Source: Paenilisteria newyorkensis
GTDB lineage: Bacteria; Bacillota; Bacilli; Lactobacillales; Listeriaceae
Direction: 5' to 3'
Length of the DNA stretch: 64,000 nt
Assembly: GCF_000766145.1 (NCBI RefSeq)
Contig: NZ_JNFB01000013.1
Location: 1 to 64,000 of the forward strand
Part shown: positions 8,192 through 15,608 of the stretch, piece after piece
How the letters are laid out: each line of letters opens with the position of its first letter
Numbering within the stretch: position 1 is the first letter of the stretch
Position numbers and translations under genes: made by a program
Notes under the pieces: model-generated
What the model was told of the DNA's origin: nothing
The model's input: only the letters and a program-made list of their open reading frames with translations
Databases searched by the model: none

Positions 8192-9385
8192 TTACACCTT
8201 CCCAAAACTTGCTAATTGACTTCCTAACGCGCTGGCTGAAGCCTTTAATGCGCCCATGGTTCCTCCAAGGTAACGCGCCAAATCTTGACCAGCTTCTTGA
8301 TCACTTCGTTGCATTTCAAATGCCGCACGGCCAATTGCATCCGAAAACGCAAACAATTCTTTTTGCTGTGATCGTAAATTCTCGATGAGCTCGACCGTTA
8401 AATCATCATTATGTAACCGATAGATCCCCTCACGCTTGTGTACGGCCACTTCCTGAATCGCGTCATCCACTTCTGAAGCCATTAATAAATCATATTCACC
8501 GCCAAAAGTAGCTTCCTCCAGATTACGCTGGAGCTTTTTCATATCTCTGGCTTCGTCTTCTCTAAAATCCTCTAATGCTCGGATTACCTTCGTGATGTCC
8601 TCGGCCATTGCATGCAATTCTCGCGCGCTACGTTGTATGTCATCTGGAGAGATTTTAAGTTGGACTGATCCGTCACTGTTAAACTTTCCACGAAATCCCG
8701 CTGGCATATGCGCATTATATGGATCACTAGCGCTGCCACTTTTACTGACAAATTGCTGATAAAAGACAAAGGCGCCTGGTGGTAGTGATCCTACAACATC
8801 GCCAGTATGCCGAAAATCTTTAATCTGGTTAAAGAAAGCCCCATCCTTCGCCCGCTGTTGTTCTTCAGCCGTTAATTTGTTGAAAGAACGCGCTGCCGCA
8901 AAAGTAATCGCTGGTTTATTAAATTTCACTGCTCCATACTGCGCTAAGGCCCCGCCTAAACTATGTCCTGTAAACTGAAAATCCTTGGTGGGAACAGCAT
9001 CTAACGTTCCTTTAATAAAATGTTCGTAATCAAAAAATTGATTATCATACTCCGGTTCTTTTTTGGTAGCCAATCCAACGTTGGTCGTCCAATCAGCTAG
9101 TTCCTGTGATCCTCGAGAAACGAATACCATCGTTTCGAAAGATTTCACTTTCCCGCTACATACAGCTATGTACTCTTTATACGGAACCACGGCGGCTGCT
9201 TGTATCCCATTCTCTTTATTTATCGAATTAACTGTAACCCATTCCGATTTATCCTCTAACCGGACGGTTGGTACTTTAGCCGCTTGTATGTCACTCATTG
9301 GGTGAATCGTCTGTACTTTCAAAACTCGGCCCTCATATATTTTATCTGACAAGCTGAAACTTTGTTGCTCCGTGATACTAGACAA
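8192..9385 (-). CDS. Alpha/beta-hydrolase (class 3 lipase-like), candidate secreted toxin
   Basis: A 397-residue protein with the lipase nucleophile motif GHSLGG at 140-145 (Ser142) and the preceding FVSRGSQELADWTTN region typical of class 3 lipase-like DUF6792 proteins. The second half (about 250-397) is a long helical region with coiled-coil character. No signal peptide is visible. Translation starts at TTG, chosen because AGGAGG lies 8 nt before it. The coiled-coil gene follows and a divergent membrane-anchored DUF1433-like gene lies 50 bp away, a layout reminiscent of polymorphic toxin/immunity loci. The toxin role and any type VII export are inference. Confidence 0.8.
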   Translation of the reverse strand: MSSITEQQSFSLSDKIYEGRVLKVQTIHPMSDIQAAKVPTVRLEDKSEWVTVNSINKENGIQAAAVVPYKEYIAVCSGKVKSFETMVFVSRGSQELADWTTNVGLATKKEPEYDNQFFDYEHFIKGTLDAVPTKDFQFTGHSLGGALAQYGAVKFNKPAITFAAARSFNKLTAEEQQRAKDGAFFNQIKDFRHTGDVVGSLPPGAFVFYQQFVSKSGSASDPYNAHMPAGFRGKFNSDGSVQLKISPDDIQRSARELHAMAEDITKVIRALEDFREDEARDMKKLQRNLEEATFGGEYDLLMASEVDDAIQEVAVHKREGIYRLHNDDLTVELIENLRSQQKELFAFSDAIGRAAFEMQRSDQEAGQDLARYLGGTMGALKASASALGSQLASFGKV

Positions 9386-9434
9386 ACCTATTCCTCCTAA
9401 TCATGTTTATGTTATAATATGGTGGGGTGAGCAT

Positions 9435-9827
9435 ATGAGAAAAAAATGGGTCCTAACTACTTCCATAATTTTGTTACTCATTATTATAATAACAGGAGGA
9501 TACATATTTGTGAAACAACAACAAACAAAAAATTTAGAAGCAACCATATTGAAGGCAGAGCAGCCACGGATAGAAAAGTACCTAACCTACAATTATATAG
9601 GGGTAAATGATGTTACCTTAACAGGCACACATACCAACCCCACCGGCGTTGTTCACATCGCTGGTTACGTAAATGATGATCCAAAACTTACATTTGATGC
9701 GAGTATCTATGATGACCATTTTGAAACAGCACTAGATCCAACCTCCAGAGACTTTCCTTTACTAAAAAGTAAGGATCGTAGCGTAAAGACTGTATCAGAA
9801 ATTGAAGCCGAAGAAAATACAAAATAA
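9435..9827 (+). CDS. Membrane-anchored DUF1433-like protein, possible immunity factor
   Basis: This 130-residue protein has an N-terminal transmembrane helix (about 7-26, VLTTSIILLLIIIITGGYIF) followed by an extracytoplasmic domain containing EQPRIEKYLTYNYIGVNDVTLT and DPTSRDFPLL, as in DUF1433 proteins of Bacillus and Listeria. The ATG at 9435 was chosen for GGTGGGGTG upstream; a longer in-frame extension runs into the divergent lipase gene. Standing back to back with a lipase-like gene, it may protect the producing cell, but this is not proven. Confidence 0.75.
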   Translation: MRKKWVLTTSIILLLIIIITGGYIFVKQQQTKNLEATILKAEQPRIEKYLTYNYIGVNDVTLTGTHTNPTGVVHIAGYVNDDPKLTFDASIYDDHFETALDPTSRDFPLLKSKDRSVKTVSEIEAEENTK

Positions 9828-9868
9828 AATCAGTCAGGTCTCAAATATATTGAGACCTGACTGATTTT
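9826..9868. terminator. Strong bidirectional terminator
   Basis: Nineteen-base perfect arms (9826-9844 and 9850-9868) around ATATA, with A and T runs at the ends, separate the convergent DUF1433-like and ParA-like genes. Confidence 0.9.
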
Positions 9869-9874
9869 GCTATA

Positions 9875-10435
9875 CTATTTTACTAACTCCAATAATTCTC
9901 CTAGTTCTTGCTTTCTGTCCTCACCGATTCTGTCTAAAAGCGTTTGTTCCATTAATTCGGGGGACATATTTCTTCTATTTTCATCACTTACTGCTAATGC
10001 TAAATTAATAACATGGACACCTAATCCCGCCCATGCCTCCTGCATCGTTTCAAAAATAGATGCTGTCAATGGCGTCTCATTTTCTTCTGTAAGCACTACG
10101 ATGATTTCCTTGTGCCATTGCGGATTTTCTTCCTTAATTGTCTTAACATTATCAATGAATCTAGACAGCGTGACCAATGAAAATTTATTGAGATTTACCG
10201 GAATAATAATTTTACTAAGCATCGGCGATGAGATTAAATTCTCATCCATAACTCCAGATGGCATATCGTAGACAATATATTCCGCATGATTAAGCATAGC
10301 TTCTTCTAACTTTCCTTCATTCTGATATGTCGCTGTTTGTCTATCCCGTTTTAAATTCTCAACTAAAGCTTTGCTCACAATCGTCTTGCCCGTTCCACCC
10401 TTTTGATTCATCACTAAAATAAAAGTCTTGGTCAT
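9875..10435 (-). CDS. Second ParA/MinD-family ATPase
   Basis: A 186-residue P-loop ATPase with the deviant Walker A motif QKGGTGKT at about residues 10-17 and a YIVYDMPSGV Walker B-like segment. It is shorter than the ParA at 2858 and lacks an N-terminal DNA-binding domain, as in type Ib or orphan ParA proteins. The start at 10435 follows GAGGAGCG. It lies 135 bp after the helix-turn-helix gene at 10570 and probably forms an operon with it. The role may be a second partition system or positioning of a transfer or membrane complex. Confidence 0.85.
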   Translation of the reverse strand: MTKTFILVMNQKGGTGKTIVSKALVENLKRDRQTATYQNEGKLEEAMLNHAEYIVYDMPSGVMDENLISSPMLSKIIIPVNLNKFSLVTLSRFIDNVKTIKEENPQWHKEIIVVLTEENETPLTASIFETMQEAWAGLGVHVINLALAVSDENRRNMSPELMEQTLLDRIGEDRKQELGELLELVK

Positions 10436-10569
10436 ATTTTCTCGCTCCTCAGCTTCAATTTTGTTTCTATCCCTATTGTAAAATAACTTCTGACACAATG
10501 GAACGAACCAAACGAAGGTTTTTTTCCCTTATTCAGTTCTCTTTTTCATTTTTCATAGCTAAACTTGGA

Positions 10570-11274
10570 CTAATCACGCTTTCCTGGTTTTCTAAAAGCT
10601 TCCTTCAGCTCTTCCGCGCTTACTTTCGTTCTTTTGCTACTTTGGCTATCTAAATCGAGATAAGCGGTATCCTTACCACTAACTAGCGATGCATTAAGGC
10701 TTCGTGATCCAGTTGTTTTGCTACCAATAGTACGACTATACTTTACAGGTTTATTTTCATCTGACAATGCTAAATCTCCTTTTTTTTGAATGATAAGAGT
10801 TTCCTTCGTACCCTCTGGTATATATGCATCGAAAACAGTATTCTCTAGAACAGCCTCCAGTAAGTGTTTTTTCTGCGCTTCCGATATAGTAACTATTATC
10901 GCTCCATGTTCAGCGAGTTGATCTGCGATTTCTATATCCAGATTAAACGTTACCAGTATAGCCTCTAATGCTTCAAATTGAATGTTTCGTTCAATCTCAA
11001 AGAGCTCATCTAGCACATTTCCAGGACTTATTTCCATAACCCTCGCAATGCTTAAAATCGTTGGTATTTTTAAGCTTTCTACAGGCTTTAAATTGGCTGT
11101 TCGAAGCGTTGATTCTGAGATTTTTGTCTCCTCGGCAAGTCCATATATCGTCATATTCGTATTACTTTCTACAAATCTTTGAATGATACCATCTGCTGGC
11201 GCCTTCCTACCACGATTTGATAGCAAGGTAGATGGTATTTTATCGTTTGCTCCTACATTACGTCTAATCGACAT
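10570..11274 (-). CDS. Helix-turn-helix protein upstream of the second ParA
   Basis: A 234-residue protein. The N-terminal third contains an XRE-like helix-turn-helix (about 40-85: NMTIYGLAEETKISESTLRT then PTILSIARVMEISPGNVLDEL). The rest has no recognised domain and ends in a basic, probably flexible tail. It follows a promoter whose spacer holds one arm of a GC-rich inverted repeat, so it probably binds there and represses its own operon. The same site could act as a centromere for the following ATPase. Confidence 0.75.
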   Translation of the reverse strand: MSIRRNVGANDKIPSTLLSNRGRKAPADGIIQRFVESNTNMTIYGLAEETKISESTLRTANLKPVESLKIPTILSIARVMEISPGNVLDELFEIERNIQFEALEAILVTFNLDIEIADQLAEHGAIIVTISEAQKKHLLEAVLENTVFDAYIPEGTKETLIIQKKGDLALSDENKPVKYSRTIGSKTTGSRSLNASLVSGKDTAYLDLDSQSSKRTKVSAEELKEAFRKPGKRD

Positions 11275-11294
11275 TCCATCGCCTCCATAAAATC

Positions 11295-11357
11295 ATTATA
11301 CCACGGCACGCCGATGTTTGCAACGGTGAAACGTCGTATACATCGGCGTACCGCCGT
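11295..11357 (-). promoter_or_regulatory. Promoter with GC-rich inverted repeat operator
   Basis: Minus-strand TTGCAA (11323-11318), 17 bp and TATAAT (11300-11295). The arm ACGGCACGCCGATG sits in the spacer and its inverted partner CATCGGCGTACCGCCGT lies at 11341-11357. The local GC content stands out in an AT-rich region. Likely operator, possibly a parS site. Confidence 0.6.
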
Positions 11358-11360
11358 AAA

Positions 11361-11398
11361 AAATAAGCAAGTTCCTACAAACAGGAACTTGCTTATTT
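11361..11398 (-). terminator. Terminator of the 11412 gene
   Basis: Sixteen-base perfect arms AAATAAGCAAGTTCCT and AGGAACTTGCTTATTT around a 6-base loop, with a T-run on the minus strand. Confidence 0.9.
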
Positions 11399-11411
11399 CA
11401 CTACTTATCTT

Positions 11412-11699
11412 TTATACTTTTAGCGCGATTGCGCGCTGTGCATTCGCATGTTCTTTCAGTACTTGAACAAGCTCATCTTTACTATACTCATCAATATTCT
11501 TACAAATAGTATCTAATTTAAGCGCCAAAGTCCCTAATGAATCTCTCACTTCTAGGTAATGACCTTGCTCATCTTTAGATAGATTATCATTCGAATAATA
11601 ATCAGTAATATCAGCAATCTTTTCACGTGTGATTTCTTTTTGAACCCCTTTATCCATCATCATTCCACTCCTTAATTTCTGTTGTTTATCTTCATCCAT
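11412..11699 (-). CDS. Hypothetical small protein
   Basis: A 95-residue charged, mainly helical cytoplasmic protein with no recognised family. It is monocistronic with a strong terminator 14 bp downstream. GGATGAAG lies around the start and an ATG 12 codons in (MMMDKG) is a possible alternative. Confidence 0.6.
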   Translation of the reverse strand: MDEDKQQKLRSGMMMDKGVQKEITREKIADITDYYSNDNLSKDEQGHYLEVRDSLGTLALKLDTICKNIDEYSKDELVQVLKEHANAQRAIALKV

Positions 11700-11754
11700 C
11701 CTAAAAATTATAACATAGATATATCGTATTCTGGCAATTAAATAGACTATTCTT

Positions 11755-11922
11755 TTATTTTAATTCAAATAACTGGTCGTGTATTTCTTCGAAGACCCCA
11801 TCGAGCTCATCGGCCACTTTATCTCCCATCTCTTTCAAAAAGAAAATATTCTCCAGATCTATTCGCACGCTTGGACCATTTGCCGAGATCATAAAGAGTG
11901 GCTGATTGGGATAATTAGCCAT
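11755..11922 (-). CDS. Short reading frame, possibly the C-terminal part of a frameshifted gene
   Basis: The minus strand encodes 55 residues starting MANYPNQPLFMIS and ending in an acidic helix, with protein-like composition. Directly upstream another frame reads IVEILHDDWKPRQYIVVVGK up to about 11935. Joining the two at the T5 run near 11927-11932 gives a continuous protein-like sequence. It may be a small gene, or a longer gene broken by one base. No clear start for the longer version is seen, although AAAGGG lies near 12013. Apart from this and the plus-strand promoter at 12067, the interval 11700-12185 shows nothing I can call. Confidence 0.35.
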   Translation of the reverse strand: MANYPNQPLFMISANGPSVRIDLENIFFLKEMGDKVADELDGVFEEIHDQLFELK

Positions 11923-12066
11923 TTCATAAAAATATGCTTACCTACCACCACAATGTACTGCCGTGGCTTCCAGTCATCGTGTAGTATTTCTACAATATAT
12001 ACTACCCTTTGATATAATACAATGGTCGCATTTTTACAATTTCTAAAAAAAGATTTTGTCATAAAA

Positions 12067-12095
12067 TTGACAATATAATATAAACGTTTTATAAT
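12067..12095 (+). promoter_or_regulatory. Consensus sigma-A promoter of the secreted peptide gene
   Basis: Perfect TTGACA (12067-12072), 17-bp spacer and perfect TATAAT (12090-12095). It gives a leader of about 85 nt before the start at 12186. This is the best promoter match in the window, so strong expression is expected. Confidence 0.85.
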
Positions 12096-12185
12096 GAAAA
12101 CGTAAACAGTTATATTGATAAAACGCAATATGAAATTTTTACAACATTTATATGCTCAATAATACACAAATAGGAGATGGGAAAA

Positions 12186-12452
12186 ATGAAAAAAATTTTA
12201 GCAAATGTTATGATGGTCATGATTCTGTCCGTAAGTATTGTTAGTTTTTCAGGCGTAATTTCAAATACAACAGTTGAAGCAGCATCTTGGAAAACTGTTG
12301 ATAAAAAATTCTACACAAGTAATATATCTGGTGAACTATATTATAACGATGGCAAATCATCTGGGATACTTTATCTAGTAGCATCACCAAAATGGCAGTA
12401 TGCTGGACAATATTGGACAGCCACATATCGTGGACTAGTATACGCGTGGTAA
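12186..12452 (+). CDS. Small secreted protein of unknown function
   Basis: An 88-residue precursor with a classical signal peptide (MKKILANVMMVMILSVSI, cleavage likely after TVEA near residue 32) leaves a mature peptide of about 55 residues, rich in W and Y and ending YRGLVYAW. The ATG at 12186 was chosen because AGGAG stands 9 nt before it. The in-frame ATG at 12177 abuts the ribosome site. A consensus promoter drives it. A bacteriocin or signalling peptide is possible, but no family was recognised and no immunity or transport gene is adjacent. A structured RNA element follows at once. Confidence 0.8.
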   Translation: MKKILANVMMVMILSVSIVSFSGVISNTTVEAASWKTVDKKFYTSNISGELYYNDGKSSGILYLVASPKWQYAGQYWTATYRGLVYAW

Positions 12453-12478
12453 GTATCGATTACATGACAAATACATGC

Positions 12479-12592
12479 TATAATGACTATGGTAGTACTT
12501 TTAACAACCCTTTGAGTACTATCCTTCATGTACAAACCCTGTACATACACTGAAGATGCCTCTCACCGCGCTTGGTGACATGCATCTTCTTT
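12479..12592 (+). ncRNA. Candidate structured small RNA, copy 1 of a two-copy element
   Basis: An extended -10 (TGC-TATAAT, TATAAT at 12479-12484) predicts a start near 12491. That is exactly the base of a hairpin with stem TAGTACT (12493-12499) and AGTACTA (12515-12521) and a 15-base loop containing ACAACCCTTT. A second hairpin ATGTACA/TGTACAT and a terminator (GAAGATGC at 12552-12559 with GCATCTTC at 12582-12589, inner TCACC/GGTGA) complete an RNA of about 100 nt. A related copy with a compensated stem lies at 22328-22456. No open frame is present. The -35 is weak. Confidence 0.55.
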
Positions 12593-12607
12593 CTTTATGT
12601 CATTTTA

Positions 12608-12814
12608 CTACTCCACCACGCGCCATTTCCATAACCCTACGTCCATTCCTTGTCGTTTTTCTGCTGCCGTAAAACTTTCAAAACGCGCGCTGAACTTCGC
12701 CTTATCCAACGTGGATTCTTGGCCACTTCCAATCGCTGTTTCATAAAAGTACATCTTTTCTCGGCCCTCAATGACGATGGATCGGCCAGACGGATGCATG
12801 CCAATCATTTTCAT
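12608..12814 (-). CDS. Hypothetical small protein
   Basis: A 68-residue protein of unrecognised family (begins MKMIGMHPSGRS, ends GLWKWRVVE). Its start overlaps the stop of the gene at 12811, so the two are translated together. It is compact, mixed alpha/beta in appearance, with no membrane segment. Confidence 0.65.
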   Translation of the reverse strand: MKMIGMHPSGRSIVIEGREKMYFYETAIGSGQESTLDKAKFSARFESFTAAEKRQGMDVGLWKWRVVE

Positions 12815-13056
12815 GCTTTCACCTTTGCTTTCTTTGTTGCCGGAGCCTCTGCCTTTTGCAAGTTACACAATACCATCCCTTTTTTTGTCGTGATCGAAAG
12901 CGACTTCTTTTTCGTGTCCATTGCTTCTACATAAATAAGCCCTTGATTTGCGATGGCCAACACGAGCATCCGTAGATCCTTTTTAGAATCGGCGTACCAG
13001 TAACCGTTCGCTGTCATTTTCTTTTCTAAATCCATAATATTTTCTACCGGATTCAT
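12811..13056 (-). CDS. Hypothetical small protein, paralogue of the 25405 gene
   Basis: An 81-residue protein whose core (LEKKMTANGYWYADSKKD, then QGLIYVEAMDTKKKSLSI) lines up with the protein at 25405-25629 (LETKMENNSYVYTKPRLD, then QGCIFVDVVDWKERRLFL). A lysine-rich tail ends it. The start follows AGAGAGGTTAT. Function unknown; two copies on one plasmid suggest a small plasmid-adapted family. Confidence 0.7.
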   Translation of the reverse strand: MNPVENIMDLEKKMTANGYWYADSKKDLRMLVLAIANQGLIYVEAMDTKKKSLSITTKKGMVLCNLQKAEAPATKKAKVKA

Positions 13057-13092
13057 CGTTATAACCTCTCTTCTAAAATGGTATAATTGCTA

Positions 13093-13196
13093 TTGCCGTT
13101 ATTTCCAATATATGCTATGATACATATGTTCATTCATGTAACGAGAACGTTACATAGTTTCAAGTCTTCAGTTACGACCTGAAGACTTGTTTTTTT
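13093..13196 (+). ncRNA. Candidate small RNA with its own promoter and terminator
   Basis: TTGCCG (13093-13098), 17 bp and an extended -10 TGC-TATGAT (13116-13121) predict a start near 13128. The RNA would fold into ATGTAACG/CGTTACAT (13136-13155, loop AGAA) and end in an 11-bp hairpin CAAGTCTTCAG/CTGAAGACTTG (13161-13189) followed by seven or eight T. Its length would be about 70 nt. No plus-strand gene follows, so it is not a leader. The hairpin might also help end the minus-strand gene at 13219, but the T-run is on the plus side only. Confidence 0.5.
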
Positions 13197-13218
13197 GTGC
13201 TTATATCCTCTTCAAAAC

Positions 13219-13797
13219 TCAATTGTACGACAAGTGAAGCTCTCGTTTAAACGCCTGGAAATAGTCCTTATTTTCTTGATCAATGCGCTTGCATTCTTCC
13301 TCATATCTTTCTTCGGTCATACCCCATACGTCACTTAAATGCCCGTAAGGGTTCGTCTTGAACGTTTGAACACCAACGATTTGATTCTTTTCTTCGTTAA
13401 AATCATATTGCCGAAGAAAAGCATCGTCTTCGAATTTGGTTTCAAAAAGATGAATTTTTTCTACTATATTAACGATGACATCATCCATAAATGCGGCTAT
13501 CGGGGTGAGCCCAGTCTGATCATCTTCATAATTTTTCAGAAAAGAACTGAAGAACCATCGATTTGTTGCTGCATCAAAGTGATTTTTGAAGGCAACCGCA
13601 TCTGCTTTTATCACATAATCATCGGATACGTTACCATTTGGTATAGATTCTGCTCTCTCATTCTTATAGTAATCCTTTAAGAATGGGTAACGTTCGATAT
13701 CTTCCGCTCCTATGGAGTAACTTGCAAATTTCATGGCCAACTCCTGATACTCCGGTTTAACCGCTACACACGCTCGTAAACTTGTATACATCCCCAT
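13219..13797 (-). CDS. Hypothetical protein
   Basis: A 192-residue acidic cytoplasmic protein of unrecognised family, beginning MGMYTSLRACVAVKPEYQ with GGAGGAGAT upstream. The N-terminal lines resemble small phage or plasmid proteins that start with MGMYT. No catalytic motif was seen. It follows the gene at 13856 in the same direction, separated by about 60 bp. Confidence 0.7.
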   Translation of the reverse strand: MGMYTSLRACVAVKPEYQELAMKFASYSIGAEDIERYPFLKDYYKNERAESIPNGNVSDDYVIKADAVAFKNHFDAATNRWFFSSFLKNYEDDQTGLTPIAAFMDDVIVNIVEKIHLFETKFEDDAFLRQYDFNEEKNQIVGVQTFKTNPYGHLSDVWGMTEERYEEECKRIDQENKDYFQAFKRELHLSYN

Positions 13798-13855
13798 TTT
13801 TAATCATCTCCTCCAGTTATTGTCCCTATCATAAAAAGATGAAAATCGGATAGAC

Positions 13856-14233
13856 TTACAACGTCTTATCAATCACCCATGCATTATTCTTCTTTTTCAT
13901 GCCGGCAGCTTCATATAAAGCACCCAGCGTTTTAAAATAATACTTGACCTTTCTATAATCGTCAAAATCCTCTGCCCTCGGAGTGCGGCCCAATACACGA
14001 TTTATTTCTTTTGCTTCACGGATGTATCTAGCTCGTATTTCTAGACCTTCGTCTGCTGCAGCATACATTTTCAATCCGGCCAACTGCAACGCATTTTCCC
14101 ATGATCCGAATCGGTTAATTGCTGTTTGCTTGTATTTGTATTCCGAATAGCTCACGGGGGGACGACCTAGCACGTCATTCATTCTCTGAATTTCTTCTAT
14201 TAAAAAGTCATCCGTGTGTTGAATTGATTTCAT
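13856..14233 (-). CDS. Homing-endonuclease-associated repeat protein
   Basis: A 125-residue protein made of two copies of the HNH-associated repeat: RPPVSYSEYKYKQTAINRFG with SWENALQLAGL, and RTPRAEDFDDYRKVKYYFKT with LGALYEAAGM. The pattern (R-x-P ... F/Y-G-S/T-x-x-A-L-x-x-A-G) is that of PF18780-type repeats, which bind DNA next to HNH nucleases. No nuclease domain is present, so it is probably a stand-alone DNA-binding protein. Confidence 0.8.
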   Translation of the reverse strand: MKSIQHTDDFLIEEIQRMNDVLGRPPVSYSEYKYKQTAINRFGSWENALQLAGLKMYAAADEGLEIRARYIREAKEINRVLGRTPRAEDFDDYRKVKYYFKTLGALYEAAGMKKKNNAWVIDKTL

Positions 14234-14260
14234 CTCTTTCCACTCTTTCCTGATTAATTT

Positions 14261-14374
14261 TTATCCTAAGTACGTGATTCCCATCCAGGCAACGAAGATT
14301 AGAAACGCCCAACCAACAATGAGACGCCATTTCCAGTACAAGAATACGATGGCAACCCAAGATACTAAAAGCAT
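14261..14374 (-). CDS. Tiny tryptophan-rich membrane protein
   Basis: The minus strand encodes 37 residues (starting MLLVSWVAIVFLYWKW and ending WMGITYLG) that form one or two membrane segments. The ATG directly follows the TAG of the gene at 14375, so translation is probably by re-initiation, and no independent ribosome site is seen. The hydrophobic, Trp-rich composition suggests a real small membrane protein. The function is unknown. Confidence 0.5.
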   Translation of the reverse strand: MLLVSWVAIVFLYWKWRLIVGWAFLIFVAWMGITYLG

Positions 14375-14626
14375 CTACGCTTCAAAGTCGCGCATGATTT
14401 TTTCGACGGCCAGTTTATTATAAAAATCATTCTCACTATTCCGCTTCTTTATTTGCTCCTGAAGAGAACGCTTCTTCTCTATCAGCTTAGCTGTGTCATC
14501 AATTCCGTATTTAGCCAAGCCATGCTCTATGCCTTTAGAAAACTCATTTTTCATCTCTGAAGCCTCTGGGTACTCTGCTGCGACTGCCTCAAAAACCAAC
14601 GCTACTTTTTCTTCCATCATAAGCAT
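14375..14626 (-). CDS. Hypothetical small helical protein
   Basis: An 83-residue, charged, helical protein. Residues about 43-65 (KLIEKKRSLQEQIKKRNSEN) look like a coiled coil. It overlaps the preceding gene by 10 bp and shows the same order of parts as that protein (small helical start, then an L-I-x-K-x-R-x-L-x-x-Q segment), so the two may be distant duplicates. Two further in-frame ATGs at the overlap are alternative starts. Confidence 0.6.
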   Translation of the reverse strand: MLMMEEKVALVFEAVAAEYPEASEMKNEFSKGIEHGLAKYGIDDTAKLIEKKRSLQEQIKKRNSENDFYNKLAVEKIMRDFEA

Positions 14627-14841
14627 GATAAGTTATCCCTCACTTTCTGATTAATACCTCTTAGTTGCTGCTCTAGTTGCCTAATTTCTTTTAAAAGCAA
14701 TTGGTTATCTTCATTGCCTAATTGGTGGAGCCCCATTGCAATCCCAGCTTCTAGTCGCTTTTGATCTACAACCTTCAAGCCGCCGTTACAAGCCTTATTA
14801 ATCTCATTCAAAATGACTGGCACTCTACTATCGTTTTTCAT
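14617..14841 (-). CDS. Hypothetical small helical protein
   Basis: A 74-residue protein with GAGGGTG upstream, lying directly after the recombinase gene in the same direction. The C-terminal part (LLLKEIRQLEQQLRGINQKV) predicts a coiled coil. Like the next gene it has an E-x-G-I-x-x-G-L segment. Function unknown. Confidence 0.6.
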   Translation of the reverse strand: MKNDSRVPVILNEINKACNGGLKVVDQKRLEAGIAMGLHQLGNEDNQLLLKEIRQLEQQLRGINQKVRDNLSCL

Positions 14842-14864
14842 GAATAAACACCCTCTTTTATAAG

Positions 14865-15503
14865 CTACAAGCCCAAGCTATTTACAGCTTGATCTTTTTC
14901 TTCCTGCGTGATCCCGATGTATCGCAACGTAATTTTTGGTGACGAGTGGTTCAATAGATCCTGAATCAGTTCGAGACTTGTTCCATTCTTGTACATATGA
15001 TATCCAAACGTCTTGCGCATGCTGTGTGGACCGATGTGATTCAATCCGGCCAATTTTCCAGCAGTCGATATGATTTCCCACACTTGGATACGACTAATCG
15101 GCCGTTCTCCGGCATCCCGTTTTCGACTCATGAATAAATAATGATCTAAATCTTGCGCTGCAAACCACGCTGGATACTGTTTCTGCACAAAATCCAAAAT
15201 ATCCTTTTGTAATTTCTTCGTGATGATTACCGAGTTGTTCTTGCTCGTTTTTTTCTCCTTCATGATCAAGCGATCTTTGACACGTATTTTTTTCCGGCTC
15301 ACTTCTAACACATCACTTAACTTGAGCGTCAATAAATCAGAAATCCGGTACGCGGTATTGATCCCGATGGAAAATAATAAGACATTTCGATCCCCGTAGG
15401 TTCCTTTTGCCAAAATCCGGCGCATAACATCAATTTTTTCAATTTCTTTAATGGGTTGTACTTCCTTCAAGGAAAAAACACCGCCTTTTATCCAATCTAA
15501 CAT
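14865..15503 (-). CDS. Tyrosine recombinase (XerC/D-like resolvase/integrase)
   Basis: This 212-residue protein consists almost wholly of a tyrosine-recombinase catalytic domain: Arg53 in INTAYRISDLL, His160 and Arg163 in PHSMRKTFG, His186 in LLNHSSPKITL and the nucleophile Tyr195 in LRYIG. The N-terminal core-binding domain is very short. It should exchange strands at short inverted-repeat sites; candidates at 15494-15534 (overlapping its own promoter and start) and 15609-15645 fit. The -10 TATAAT lies 6 bp from the ATG, implying a leaderless mRNA. A multimer-resolution role is likely. Confidence 0.9.
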   Translation of the reverse strand: MLDWIKGGVFSLKEVQPIKEIEKIDVMRRILAKGTYGDRNVLLFSIGINTAYRISDLLTLKLSDVLEVSRKKIRVKDRLIMKEKKTSKNNSVIITKKLQKDILDFVQKQYPAWFAAQDLDHYLFMSRKRDAGERPISRIQVWEIISTAGKLAGLNHIGPHSMRKTFGYHMYKNGTSLELIQDLLNHSSPKITLRYIGITQEEKDQAVNSLGL

Positions 15504-15541
15504 AATACCATTATAACATATTTTATGTTAGATTCAAAGCG
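15494..15541 (-). promoter_or_regulatory. Recombinase promoter inside an inverted repeat (site or operator)
   Basis: AATCTAACATAA (15494-15505) and TTATGTTAGATT (15523-15534) are perfect 12-bp arms with a 17-bp spacer that contains the minus-strand TATAAT (15515-15510). The -35 is TTTGAA (15538-15533). The start codon at 15503 lies in one arm. Binding by the recombinase would switch off its own gene. Confidence 0.65.
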
Positions 15542-15608
15542 TTGGAAGAAAAAAGAGAAAACAAAATAGCGTCTTCTCTCTTACGCGCCCAATGTTTCGC
15601 GTCGTTTT

